This document shows, piece by piece, positions 8,610-17,084 of a stretch of 64,000 bases of DNA. The translations under genes were made by a program, and so were the position numbers. Location: positions 124,001 to 188,000 of the forward strand of contig JAPOHD010000020.1 in assembly GCA_026671195.1 (NCBI GenBank), read 5' to 3'. The notes below the pieces were generated by a model, which saw only the letters and a list, made by a program, of their open reading frames with translations, had not been told where the DNA came from and made no database searches. Positions within the stretch are counted from its first letter, which is position 1; each line of letters begins with the position of its first letter. This DNA is from Draconibacterium aestuarii. GTDB taxonomy: Bacteria; Bacteroidota; Bacteroidia; Bacteroidales; Prolixibacteraceae.

Positions 8610-10748
8610 ATGAATAATAAAACCAGATATTGGCCCTTGTTGCTTGTATTTAATATGATGTTGTTTACATTAGTTTCCAGCGGCGAAATACATAACAACA
8701 CAAATAACAACGAACCTGAAACTATCGATATAAATAGTTTGTCCGGTACACTTTCCAGCCAAATCGATAATGCTTTACAACTCATCGATACCAATCCTGA
8801 AAAAGCACAGATACTGGCAAAGTCCGCCCTGCAAACGGCACAATCAGAGGGAAACAAAAACATAGAAATGCAATCGTATTTTGTGTTGGGAAGAGTTTCT
8901 ACCATTTCAAACAATAACAAACTTGCTTTGGCCTATCTCGATACGGCTTTAACAATTGCAGAACACACTGATGACAGTTGGTACCAGGGCGAAATCCTCT
9001 ACCGTACCGGAGCACTTCAACACCGTCTTGGCGACAATTTACAAGCGCTGGAAACCTTCAATAACGCAATTCAGGCCTGCCGATTAGCCGGGCATTATAA
9101 AATGATAGGCTCGTCTTACTCGATTATGGGTTCGATATTCCGGATGAATGGCTTTTACGACCGGGCCATAGAATATGTGATAAAAGCAAAGTTAAACTAC
9201 GAAAAGGCAAATTTTCTTGAAGGAGATGCCTGGTCTGCCTACTTATTAAGTCTTATTTACTCAGATTTAAAATCCTATTCCAAAGCACTCGAATACATTC
9301 AACAGTCGCTGGAAGTGTATACTGAACTGGCAAAGTTAGATGGACAACAAAGCGGCTTAGCTCTTTGCTATGAACAGCTTGGATTGATAAATTTAAACCT
9401 GGGGAACTTTGACGAGGCACGCATGCATATTGCCAAAACAAAAGAGATTTATTCCACAGATTTATCAAAAACAGGAATGTCCAGTGCCTATAAAAATATG
9501 GGGAAAATCGCCTATTACTCCGGAGATTACCCGCTGGCAAAAGAATATTTGAATAAAGCCCTTGCATTAAAAAAAGAGTTGGGGTATATACCGGGATTGG
9601 CAAGCATATACGAATACCTGGGGCTTTGCTTGATTAAAACCAACCACATTAAAGAAGGATTTGCTACCATACAACAAGGTTTGGATTGGGCAATAAAGAA
9701 TGATCAGAAGAAAATTCAGCTCGATATTTATTCAAAATTAACCGAAACCTATCTGAGTTTAAAAGACCTGAACAATGCACTTGACTGCCAGAAAAAACAA
9801 ATTCAAATTCAAAATATAATCCTTTCGGGCGGGGCAAATATAAAAACGGAACAACTGCAAACCATTTATGAGATCGACGAAAAAAACAGCCAGATAGACG
9901 AACTTGAAAAACAAAATGCTATTAATGCCCTGGAAATAAAACAGAATCAACTAACCAGAAATATAATGATTGGGGGAATTGTTGTCGCGTTTATTGTCGC
10001 TTTTATTATTTCATGGTTCTATACCAAGTTACGTCACAAAAATCATGAGCTGAATGAGACAAATGCCTCGAAAGACAAATTTTTTGCGATTATTGCCCAC
10101 GATCTGCGTGGCCCCACAGGCGCGCTTGCCTCGTTTCTTGCACATCTGAATTCAAATTTTGATGAATTCAGCAAAAACGAGCTAAAAGATATTTTAGTCA
10201 CCTTACACAAATCAGCCGAAAACGTAAGTTTCTTACTCGAAAACCTGCTTATCTGGGCGCAGTCGCAGGTAAAACGAATAGAATTTAATCCAGCAAAACT
10301 GAACCTGAACGATGAAATCGAAAATACAGTTCAAGGCCTGCAGCAATTTGCAGCAAACAAACAAATTAACATCAAACAGGAAACACAGAAGTCTGTTTTT
10401 ATTAAGGCTGATCCAAATATGATTCAGACCATTGTACGAAATATTTTGGGTAATGCCATCAAATTCTCCCATCGAGGCGGGGAGGTAATTATCAGGTCAG
10501 CATTAAAGAACAAGCATAGTGTCCTGGTTGAAATAATTGACAACGGAGTTGGCATCGACAAACTGAGGCTCACTAAAATCTTCGACATTTGTTACAAACA
10601 ACACACCAATGGAACTGAAAATGAAAAGAGTACTGGTTTAGGGTTAATTCTGGTAAAGGAATTTGTTGAGAAAAACAATGGGACATTAAGCATCGAAAGT
10701 GAAACCGAAAAAGGAACAACTGTTTCGTTTACCATTCCGGTTGCCTAG
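8610..10748 (+). CDS. TPR-containing sensor histidine kinase
   Basis: 712 residues. An N-terminal signal or membrane segment is followed by about eight tetratricopeptide repeats (~45-400; for example ALAYLDTALTIAEHT, AIEYVIKAKLNYEKA, AKEYLNKALALKKEL). Then come a short coiled coil, one membrane helix (~450-470) and a kinase core. The H box is FFAIIAHDLRGPTG with phospho-acceptor H497, the N box IVRNILGNAIKFSH, and the G boxes DNGVGI and STGLGLILVKEF. The TPR domain is therefore periplasmic and the catalytic part cytoplasmic. This layout is common in Bacteroidota. No response regulator is adjacent, so the kinase is an orphan in this window. It lies between the two paralogous secreted proteins at 5825 and 11482. 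Confidence 0.92.
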   Translation: MNNKTRYWPLLLVFNMMLFTLVSSGEIHNNTNNNEPETIDINSLSGTLSSQIDNALQLIDTNPEKAQILAKSALQTAQSEGNKNIEMQSYFVLGRVSTISNNNKLALAYLDTALTIAEHTDDSWYQGEILYRTGALQHRLGDNLQALETFNNAIQACRLAGHYKMIGSSYSIMGSIFRMNGFYDRAIEYVIKAKLNYEKANFLEGDAWSAYLLSLIYSDLKSYSKALEYIQQSLEVYTELAKLDGQQSGLALCYEQLGLINLNLGNFDEARMHIAKTKEIYSTDLSKTGMSSAYKNMGKIAYYSGDYPLAKEYLNKALALKKELGYIPGLASIYEYLGLCLIKTNHIKEGFATIQQGLDWAIKNDQKKIQLDIYSKLTETYLSLKDLNNALDCQKKQIQIQNIILSGGANIKTEQLQTIYEIDEKNSQIDELEKQNAINALEIKQNQLTRNIMIGGIVVAFIVAFIISWFYTKLRHKNHELNETNASKDKFFAIIAHDLRGPTGALASFLAHLNSNFDEFSKNELKDILVTLHKSAENVSFLLENLLIWAQSQVKRIEFNPAKLNLNDEIENTVQGLQQFAANKQINIKQETQKSVFIKADPNMIQTIVRNILGNAIKFSHRGGEVIIRSALKNKHSVLVEIIDNGVGIDKLRLTKIFDICYKQHTNGTENEKSTGLGLILVKEFVEKNNGTLSIESETEKGTTVSFTIPVA

Positions 10749-10884
10749 CTGAATCTCCTCAATTTAAATTCCATACAAAAAAGGCGGGAAAGTTGATTAT
10801 TTACCGGGCAATTCATAACTTTCATAAAGAAATCCCCATCAAACTTAGGAATTTGAATTCAGCGTAACCTTTAAAATCTGCGTT

Positions 10885-11334
10885 ATGAAAAAGTTCATGG
10901 TATTTCTCTTGCTGGGCTTCCTCACGCTGGCAGTTCAGGCACAATGGTATTCCCGATCCTATGGCGTTAAAAGTATAAACGAGCTAACCCAGCCACAGTT
11001 AAATTACGAGCTACAAAGAGCACAGTCAAATATCAAAGCCGGGAAAATACTTACCTACTCCGGAGTTGGGGCATTTGCTTTAGGTACTTTTATTGCAGCC
11101 AGTTCTCTTGATAACGGCTGGTGGAGGGATGATAATGATTTTGACAAATATGTGGCAGGAAGTATGCTTATGCTTTTAGGCATGGGAGCAACGGCAGTTG
11201 GTGTTCCCTTTTGGATAGTGGGGGCAAGCCGGGAAAAAAAGGTTGAGATAGCACTGCTCAGATTCGATTCCTCAGTATTCACTGGCCTCAGACAACCCGA
11301 ACAGATGGGACTGAGTTTGAAGATAAATTTTTAG
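10885..11334 (+). CDS. Small secreted/membrane protein of unknown function
   Basis: 149 residues with a clear signal peptide (MKKFMVFLLLGFLTLAVQAQ). Two further hydrophobic segments follow (YSGVGAFALGTFIAAS near 55-70 and GSMLMLLGMGATAVGVPFWIVG near 92-113), and the C-terminus is short and charged. This shape is common among unnamed Bacteroidota envelope proteins. It follows the TPR kinase by 136 bases on the same strand and precedes the second paralogous secreted protein, so it may be co-regulated with them; that is inference. Confidence 0.75.
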   Translation: MKKFMVFLLLGFLTLAVQAQWYSRSYGVKSINELTQPQLNYELQRAQSNIKAGKILTYSGVGAFALGTFIAASSLDNGWWRDDNDFDKYVAGSMLMLLGMGATAVGVPFWIVGASREKKVEIALLRFDSSVFTGLRQPEQMGLSLKINF

Positions 11335-11481
11335 GGGGAAGATCATTTCAATCCGGATTGTTTTTCTGTAAACATCCGAATACTCCGGATTCATCTCCAT
11401 TCAACGGCCCGTTTGCACGAGAATAACCTTGTTCATCCATTTCCCGTAGTTTAGGTTGTTCCAAAAAATAAATTAAACATC

Positions 11482-12249
11482 ATGAAAAAATTTATCTTAT
11501 TACTTGCTTTATGCCTTTGCGGGGTTTCGTTTCTGACCAACAACACCCGAGCACAGGAAGCCGAGAAACCAACCCTTTTCCTCGTTATGGAAGAATTTGT
11601 TGCTCCTGCCGACATGGCCCAATTCCGGAAAGTTCAATCACATGCCCTGGAAGTATTTGACCAGCTGGAACTGGGGTTCAAATTTGCAACCTACCAAACT
11701 AATCAGAATTCATTTTACTGGGCAATGCCATTAACCAGTTTCGCTTCCATCGACGAGCTATTTGTTAAAATGACGGAAAATCACAAAGCGTTTGAGGAAA
11801 TTGGCTATAGTCCGGAAGATGAGTTTCGCGATCTTTCGACCATAAGCCAGTTTGTTGTACGTTGGAACGAGGAACTCTCTAACCCCGACAAAGATGCCGA
11901 TAATGAAGAAGATGATGGTTTTTATGAATGGACTTTTATGCACCTGAAATCCGGTCATGAAAAAGAAGCTACCGAAGCCACAAAAAAATACCTCGAATTT
12001 TACCAGTCCATTGAAGAAAACTTTCCCTGGGATATTTACGAAGTGGTATTAGGAGATAAAACACCATGCTGGATTCTTGAAACATCGGCTAAGAACGAAG
12101 CAACATTGCGACAACTCGAAAGCGAATTGAATGAAAAATATGGTAAAGACTTTCAAAAGCTCTGGCAGAATTTTGTTCAGCACGTTAACACTCTTGAAAC
12201 GAAAAAAGGCTGGTATCTTCCCGGGTGGTCAAGGTTTGGCGACGAATAA
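11482..12249 (+). CDS. Secreted protein of unknown function, paralogue of 5825-6601
   Basis: 255 residues with a signal peptide (MKKFILLLALCLCGVSFL..., cleaved near RAQEA). It is clearly paralogous to the product at 5825. Shared landmarks include MEEFVAPADM versus FEEFVSPSDM, FYWAMPL versus FYWVVPI, EFRDLST, YEWTFMHLKSGHEKEA, TPCWIL, the QKLWQNFVQHV helix and the KKGWYLPGWS tail. The duplicated internal halves suggest two ferredoxin-like units, but no function is recognised. An acidic insert (NPDKDADNEEDD near 134-145) distinguishes it from its paralogue. It converges on the small membrane protein at 12392. Confidence 0.82.
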   Translation: MKKFILLLALCLCGVSFLTNNTRAQEAEKPTLFLVMEEFVAPADMAQFRKVQSHALEVFDQLELGFKFATYQTNQNSFYWAMPLTSFASIDELFVKMTENHKAFEEIGYSPEDEFRDLSTISQFVVRWNEELSNPDKDADNEEDDGFYEWTFMHLKSGHEKEATEATKKYLEFYQSIEENFPWDIYEVVLGDKTPCWILETSAKNEATLRQLESELNEKYGKDFQKLWQNFVQHVNTLETKKGWYLPGWSRFGDE

Positions 12250-12391
12250 ATTGAAGATTCAACTGACATCTCCCCTTAATTTCAGGGGAGAGTATAAGGA
12301 AATCCCGTGGTAAACCACGAGGAACTAGTTGATTAAACCGGGATAGCATAACTGTGATTACTTTAGTGACTGCAGGCTCTCGCACTCAAGT

Positions 12392-12679
12392 TCAGCACTC
12401 CTGCAAAGCGCATAATATACCCAGGAATAAAAACAGTGCAAACAGCAGCAGGCTAATCCAAAACGGCCCATAGTGCTTCCCGGGTTTACCGCTTTCGGAA
12501 GTGGTAAACTCACGGTATTTTTTTGCCGATTTGAATATCTGTACATGCATGGTTGCCGGGTTTACCTTTTCACCGCGGTTATTCAGGAAATTCATGATCC
12601 GTACACTCACTACACAATTCCAGATCAAAAAAATCAGGGCGATAACACCAAATATCATCATCTGAGTTTTAATTTCCAT
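12392..12679 (-). CDS. Small two-helix membrane protein
   Basis: 95 residues. Hydrophobic helices at ~8-28 (MIFGVIALIFLIWNCVVSV) and ~72-92 (FWISLLLFALFLFLGIL) flank a polar loop with a KYREFTTSESGKPGKHYG stretch. No family is recognised. Credibility rests on the membrane topology and a position in a gap that would otherwise be empty. The 142 bases towards the convergent gene at 11482 contain two palindromes, ctcccct/aggggag at 12270-12290 and cccgtggt/accacg near 12304, which may act as a shared transcription end. Confidence 0.65.
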   Translation of the reverse strand: MEIKTQMMIFGVIALIFLIWNCVVSVRIMNFLNNRGEKVNPATMHVQIFKSAKKYREFTTSESGKPGKHYGPFWISLLLFALFLFLGILCALQEC

Positions 12680-12834
12680 GGTTTTACCTTTTTGTTTTGC
12701 TACACTGATTTACGAAAAACAGGCCATTTAGGTTTTATATGTTCCCCTTTAAACCCGAATGATGCATGAAGGAGTTGACTGATGAAGGCGACCCAAGGAT
12801 TAGATTTGACTGCCCTGCTACCTGTTTATTAATT

Positions 12835-13509
12835 TCAGTATACAGCCGGCACCCGTGTTTCAGGAATAAAGTGCAATACCCCAAAATCGAAGGGTGACCA
12901 TACTGATGTTTCTATTAAAGCCTCTTTTAGTGCCTGGTTTACCCATACATTGCAGGTTTTAAACAACGAGAAACTGCCTCTTGCATTATAAAAACTATCG
13001 TTGCTTGCGTAGCCTTTCACATCCAAAAGCTCTATCCTGCCGTTGGCATCTCTGGCAAACGAGTTGGTGATGTAGTTCACAAGTTGTTGGATCTGTAACG
13101 GACAGATTTTTAGTGTACGCCAGGCCGGCGATGTTTGTTTGTAAACTGTTACATGCATTGCCGTTGCACTTTTCAGAAAGACTGCAGTAAAGGCAGTTTG
13201 AACGGTCAGATCTTTCCACTCCGGAGTTTTAATGTAAAAGTTTTTATCGCCCCAGCCAAAGGCTACAAATTTGGTCCCGCGCGGAAGTTGCAGTTGTTGG
13301 GCGAATTCGTGCTCCAGACTTTCCACCGGGACGATTACATCGAGGTGAACGCCGTTTGAGCTCACATAAACCTCCATTTGTTCGGTGCAGTTGATGGGCT
13401 GTGGCCGGGTTTTTATCAGAGACAGCACCAGGGCAGCCAGCAAATACAGCCCAATGGCCAGTACCAGCAAAAAAAGGAGCTGTTTTAAAAACTTATAAAT
13501 TGATCTCAC
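12835..13509 (-). CDS. DUF2459 / TIGR02117 family protein
   Basis: 224 residues with one N-terminal membrane helix (~7-33, LKQLLFLLVLAIGLYLLAAL). Family motifs include VYVSSNGVHLDVIVPV, VAFGWGDKNFYIKTPEWKDL and the C-terminal NVWVNQALKEALI...SPFDFGVLHFI. TIGR02117/DUF2459 proteins are periplasmic-facing and of unknown function; a historic urease link is not supported here because there are no urease genes. The length is normal. The gene is monocistronic and divergent from the oxidoreductase at 13732. Confidence 0.85.
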   Translation of the reverse strand: MRSIYKFLKQLLFLLVLAIGLYLLAALVLSLIKTRPQPINCTEQMEVYVSSNGVHLDVIVPVESLEHEFAQQLQLPRGTKFVAFGWGDKNFYIKTPEWKDLTVQTAFTAVFLKSATAMHVTVYKQTSPAWRTLKICPLQIQQLVNYITNSFARDANGRIELLDVKGYASNDSFYNARGSFSLFKTCNVWVNQALKEALIETSVWSPFDFGVLHFIPETRVPAVY

Positions 13510-13731
13510 TGCACTTTTTTATAAAAATAGAAAAAGCAGGGCAGAAACCAGTCCGGAACTTTTAATAATTATTTTTATCTGCCTGCTGTTTCCAACATGG
13601 GGCTGGTAACACGTCGGTTGTATTCTCAAAAATGTATATCTTCAAAGAAAAATGCCCGAAGGCAGTGCTTTGTTGTTCACAACAAACATGGAGTAGCGGA
13701 CTAATAATAAAAAGAATTAAAAGGTGAAATT

Positions 13732-14460
13732 ATGACAATACTTGTGGTTGGAGCAACCGGAGCTACAGGACGTTTGTTGGTGGCAGACTTACTAAAACAT
13801 GGTCAAAAAGTGAAGGCAGTTGTACGCTCAAGCGAAAAGTTAAGCGAATTTCTGAAGGAGGATAACTTGCAGATAATTACTTCCGGCATACTCGATCTTA
13901 GCGATGCCGAAATGACCGAACATGTAAAAGATTGCGAGGCTGTAGCTTCGTGTCTGGGGCACAACCTTACTTTTAAGGGAATGTTTGGGCACCCACGCCG
14001 ACTGGTAACCGACACGGCCCGTCGTTTATGTGCAGCTATTGTGGCAAATAACCCCGAAAAACCGGTGAAGTATGTGCTTATGAATACCACAGGCAACCGA
14101 AACCACGATTTACACGAACCCATATCCTTTGCTCAAAAATGCGTTATTGCCATTATACGCCTCTTGATACCACCGCACTCCGACAACGAAAACGCAGCCG
14201 ATTATCTGCGAACCAAAATCGGTAAAAACAACAAAATGATTGAATGGACTGCAGTACGCCCCGATGGTTTGATCGACGAGCAAACAGTGAGTAACTACAC
14301 CCTGCATGCTTCTCCTACCCGAAGTGCCATTTTTAATCCCGGCAAAACAAGCCGGATAAACGTTGCCCGTTTTATGGCCCAACTGCTTACCGATACCAAT
14401 TTATGGAACACCTGGAAAGGACAAATGCCGGTCATCTATAATGCAGAACCGACCGAATAG
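13732..14460 (+). CDS. NAD(P)-binding Rossmann-fold protein, atypical SDR/NmrA-like
   Basis: 242 residues with an N-terminal dinucleotide-binding motif, VVGATGATGRLL (glycines 7, 10 and 13). KAVVRSSEKLSEF at ~29-41 may favour NADP(H). The later VKYVLMNTTGN and EWTAVRPDGLID segments match the NAD(P)-dependent epimerase/NmrA-like group. Cytoplasmic. The substrate cannot be read from the sequence, and the canonical Tyr-x-x-x-Lys pair is not obvious. The gene is followed 155 bases later by a DoxX protein; such pairs of oxidoreductase and DoxX are common. Confidence 0.85.
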   Translation: MTILVVGATGATGRLLVADLLKHGQKVKAVVRSSEKLSEFLKEDNLQIITSGILDLSDAEMTEHVKDCEAVASCLGHNLTFKGMFGHPRRLVTDTARRLCAAIVANNPEKPVKYVLMNTTGNRNHDLHEPISFAQKCVIAIIRLLIPPHSDNENAADYLRTKIGKNNKMIEWTAVRPDGLIDEQTVSNYTLHASPTRSAIFNPGKTSRINVARFMAQLLTDTNLWNTWKGQMPVIYNAEPTE

Positions 14461-14615
14461 GTTTAAAGCATCAGCGTTTTGTTGCAAACAGAGGTGCCGT
14501 GAAGATTTTGAATCAGAGCAATAATTCGCTTCACATAAAAAAAAAATTTAATTCCGGTTTAACAATACCGTTTCTATAACGTTACTGGTAATAGTAATTT
14601 TTTAACAGAGAAAAC

Positions 14616-15029
14616 ATGCGCAAATTATTTGAAACACGAATTTATTCTACCGGATTAAATATTGGATTGTTGCTGCTACGATTAAGTGCCGGAGGTTTTA
14701 TGCTTACCCACGGTTATCCGAAATTGCAGCGTGTACTCTCGGGCGAATTTCGTTTTGGCGATCCGCTGGGGCTTGGTCCTGAAGTATCGCTGGTGCTGGC
14801 TGTTTTCGCCGAATTTGGTTGCTCCCTGCTGCTTATGCTTGGCCTGGGCACCCGGCTGGCAACCATCCCGCTAATTGTTACCATGCTTGTGGCAGCTTTT
14901 ATTTCCCATGGCAGCGATCCTTTTGCCCGAAAGGAACTGGCATTGATGTACCTGGTGAGTTATGTAGTTTTGCTGCTTAATGGTGCAGGCAAGATTTCGC
15001 TCGATCAACTTCTGGGTAAAAAGCGCTAA
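14616..15029 (+). CDS. DoxX family membrane protein
   Basis: 137 residues, four predicted membrane helices. The N-terminal motif LLLLRLSAGGFMLTHGYPKL, the central FAEFGCSLLLMLGLGTRLA and the third-helix region are characteristic of DoxX/DoxD-like quinol-associated proteins. The cellular role in this group is unclear; some members work with thiol redox systems. The length is typical. A good intrinsic terminator follows at 15076. Confidence 0.88.
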   Translation: MRKLFETRIYSTGLNIGLLLLRLSAGGFMLTHGYPKLQRVLSGEFRFGDPLGLGPEVSLVLAVFAEFGCSLLLMLGLGTRLATIPLIVTMLVAAFISHGSDPFARKELALMYLVSYVVLLLNGAGKISLDQLLGKKR

Positions 15030-15075
15030 GAGATACATTTTTACCCACAGGCCTGTTTGGCCCTATACAGATAGG

Positions 15076-15114
15076 AGGACGGCTGGAACTGGTGGGTACA
15101 GCGGTCCTTTTTTT
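15076..15114 (+). terminator. Intrinsic terminator after the DoxX gene
   Basis: aggacggctg (15076-15085) pairs with cagcggtcct (15099-15108) with one mismatch, followed by a run of T to 15113. It is well placed 47 bases after the DoxX stop. Confidence 0.75.
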
Positions 15115-15117
15115 ATC

Positions 15118-15311
15118 TGTCATCGGCAGATCTTACCCAAAAATATTTGGGCATAATAAGGCAACAACAGAACTCTGAAGCTGTCATTTCGATCCGTCGG
15201 CTGGCGAATAGAAATCTGTTTGAGTTTAAGATTTCTCCTCATTCTTCGTTGAAATGACATTTAATGGCGTTTTTTTTGTACATTACTCATATTGAATGCT
15301 TTAATGAAATC
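15118..15311 (+). repeat. 193-bp repeat, divergent copy A
   Basis: Most divergent of the full-length copies. It starts tgtcatcggcagatc instead of tgtcattgcgagatc and keeps the cccaaaaatatttggg core. It has a changed middle (gatccgtcggctggcgaa) and ends before a second TGTCATTG at 15312. The rest of 15030-15536 holds only the terminator and unassigned sequence. Confidence 0.85.
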
Positions 15312-15536
15312 TGTCATTGACAGTTGCCATCCATTTTTTGAATGGGCAGATTGAGTTAATGGCAGATACCTCTCCCAAATCAAATTATCAAAATGATAAA
15401 AGAATTTTCGATTTGATAATTCTGCCAGGGCGCAGCAATTTTGTAAACTGCTCGCTCAGTGAATCATAATGTTTATCTCGGATTTGGCACTATGATTGCC
15501 CTTACATTAACCACAAAATCGAACATAAATTTTAAA

Positions 15537-16352
15537 ATGAAAAAAATGAAAAAACAAATTGTAGTTCCCTTTATTATGGCCCTGCTGACCATCGGTTTTT
15601 TTAGTTGCCAGAAAAACGATTTCGATAACACAGGGTCTTCATCACTCGATGTGAAGATTGAAGCTTTGAATCAAAGTTTTTCTTTACCCGTTAACGGTTC
15701 AGGATTGAAATCGGCTATGGCCGACTCCATTTACATGGAGTGGGATTCGGTGCATTTAGTGATCTCGTATGTCAAGTTCGAAGCCGAATTAAAAAGCCAG
15801 GTTACACACCGCGACTCGATTGAAATTAGTTACAAATGGACCGGGCCGGAGTTTGCCGACCTCCTACATCCTGACCTCACTTTTGGAAACTTTTTGCTAC
15901 AACCCGGTTTTTACGACGAAATTGAAATTTCGGTAAAAGGGGAAAAGGAAGATGCTCAGGATATCCCGGTTTTTTATATGGCTGGAGTATTTAAAGGAAG
16001 CACAGCCAGCTTACCGGTTGAAGTTCGGGTTTACGACGATGTACAATTTAAAACGGAAAAAGACAGTGTTGATGTTACTGAAGAGAGCATCGATATAACC
16101 AGTTATATCCAACTCCGCCTGAACGAACTAATGGAAGACATCGACCCGGTTGATTTGGATAACGCCACACTTACCGACGGGGTAATTGTAATATCTTCAG
16201 AAAGTAACCGTGAAATTTATTACACCATAATTAAAAATCTGGGTAAAAAACACCATTGTTTTCACGAGCATAAATACAACAAAAAAGACCATTACGGTGA
16301 TGATGACGACGATGACCATGACGATGACGACGACAATGAAAACGATGATTAG
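15537..16352 (+). CDS. Lipoprotein with extremely acidic Asp/His-rich tail
   Basis: 271 residues from the start at 15537, which opens directly on a lipoprotein signal (lipobox FFSC, acylated C24); a longer frame from 15459 would add 26 unlikely residues. The body is strand-rich, with VKIEALNQSFSLPVNGSG, WDSVHLVISYVKFEAEL and LQPGFYDEIEISVKG. This recalls DUF4382-type lipoproteins but is not a confident match. The last ~35 residues are HHCFHEHKYNKKDHYG followed by a run of Asp with interspersed His and Asn. Such a tail could bind divalent metal; that is inference. The tail is encoded by a GAT/GAC microsatellite at about 16300-16346. A terminator follows. Confidence 0.78.
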   Translation: MKKMKKQIVVPFIMALLTIGFFSCQKNDFDNTGSSSLDVKIEALNQSFSLPVNGSGLKSAMADSIYMEWDSVHLVISYVKFEAELKSQVTHRDSIEISYKWTGPEFADLLHPDLTFGNFLLQPGFYDEIEISVKGEKEDAQDIPVFYMAGVFKGSTASLPVEVRVYDDVQFKTEKDSVDVTEESIDITSYIQLRLNELMEDIDPVDLDNATLTDGVIVISSESNREIYYTIIKNLGKKHHCFHEHKYNKKDHYGDDDDDDHDDDDDNENDD

Positions 16353-16383
16353 GATATAGTGGTTCCGACCACATTTGGTTTAA

Positions 16384-16411
16384 AAGAGGCGTACCCGTGT
16401 ACGTCTTTTTT
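16384..16411 (+). terminator. Intrinsic terminator after the acidic-tail lipoprotein
   Basis: aggcgtac and gtacgtct form a short stem with one G-T type mismatch around cccgt, followed by eight T. It lies 32 bases after the stop. Confidence 0.65.
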
Positions 16412-16530
16412 TTGCGCAAAACCGGCATCTCTCCTGTGTATGTCTTCCTGATTGTGCCAAAGGCGGTTCGAAACCTGCGAGGTGGGTAGATTGCTTCTCC
16501 TCCTGCGTGGGCTCGCAATGACTTATAATC

Positions 16531-16600
16531 TGGATCAATCCTTGGCGGACGATAAACAAACAAAACTGAAAGATAAACGTTGCCCGTCCGCCTGTCAAGT
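16531..16600. repeat. Hairpin repeat, ggcggac type, copy 1
   Basis: tggatcaatccttggcggac at the left and gcccgtccgcctgt at the right form a stem (ggcggac/gtccgcc) around an A-rich loop with ataaac. The same element recurs at 18235-18305. It lies 11 bases before a 193-bp repeat, and is preceded at ~16482-16521 by another REP-like module (attgcttc...tcgcaatgac). Confidence 0.7.
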
Positions 16601-16611
16601 ATTTGGTGAGG

Positions 16612-16837
16612 TGTCATTGCGAGATCTTACCCAAAAATATTTGGGCATAATGAGGCAATGACAGAACTCTGAAGCTGTCATTTCGAACCTGAGAAACGAA
16701 GGTAAGAAATCTGTTTGAGTTTAAGATTTCTCCTCATTCTTCGTCGAAATGACATTTAATGGCAATCTCTGTACTTTATTCATATTGAATACTTTAATGA
16801 AATCTGTCATTGGCAGGGAGGAACGACCGAAGCAATC
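16612..16837 (+). repeat. 193-bp repeat, copy B, with 3' REP tail
   Basis: Near-consensus copy: unit 16612-16804 between two TGTCATTG boxes, then tail gcagggaggaacgaccgaag to 16837. Inner symmetry: cccaaaaatatttggg; tgtcattg against caatgaca; tgtcatttcgaa against the later tcgaaatgaca. The remaining 16838-17084 shows no gene and should carry the acyltransferase promoter. Confidence 0.9.
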
Positions 16838-17084
16838 TTTTTTAGGTTCTAGTTCGTACGTACCTTCTCTGACTCGTGCCAGAGTGGATTTATATAAATT
16901 GTAAGCAGAAAACAATTATTCATCCATCTCCTTTCCTCCTTGTTTGTCGTTCCAATTTAGTTTGTTGTCGAAATAATTTCTTTAGTAGTCGGAAGTCCTT
17001 AATTTTAATTCGAAAAGAATACGGCGCCTCAGAAAACAGGAAAGCCGGTTTAGCAAAAATAACAATCGACCAAAAACTACAGAC

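Noticed and set aside
16231-16617. 128-residue minus frame antisense to the acidic tail and repeat region
   Set aside because: His/Arg-rich product of the microsatellite read backwards, running through a terminator and repeats.
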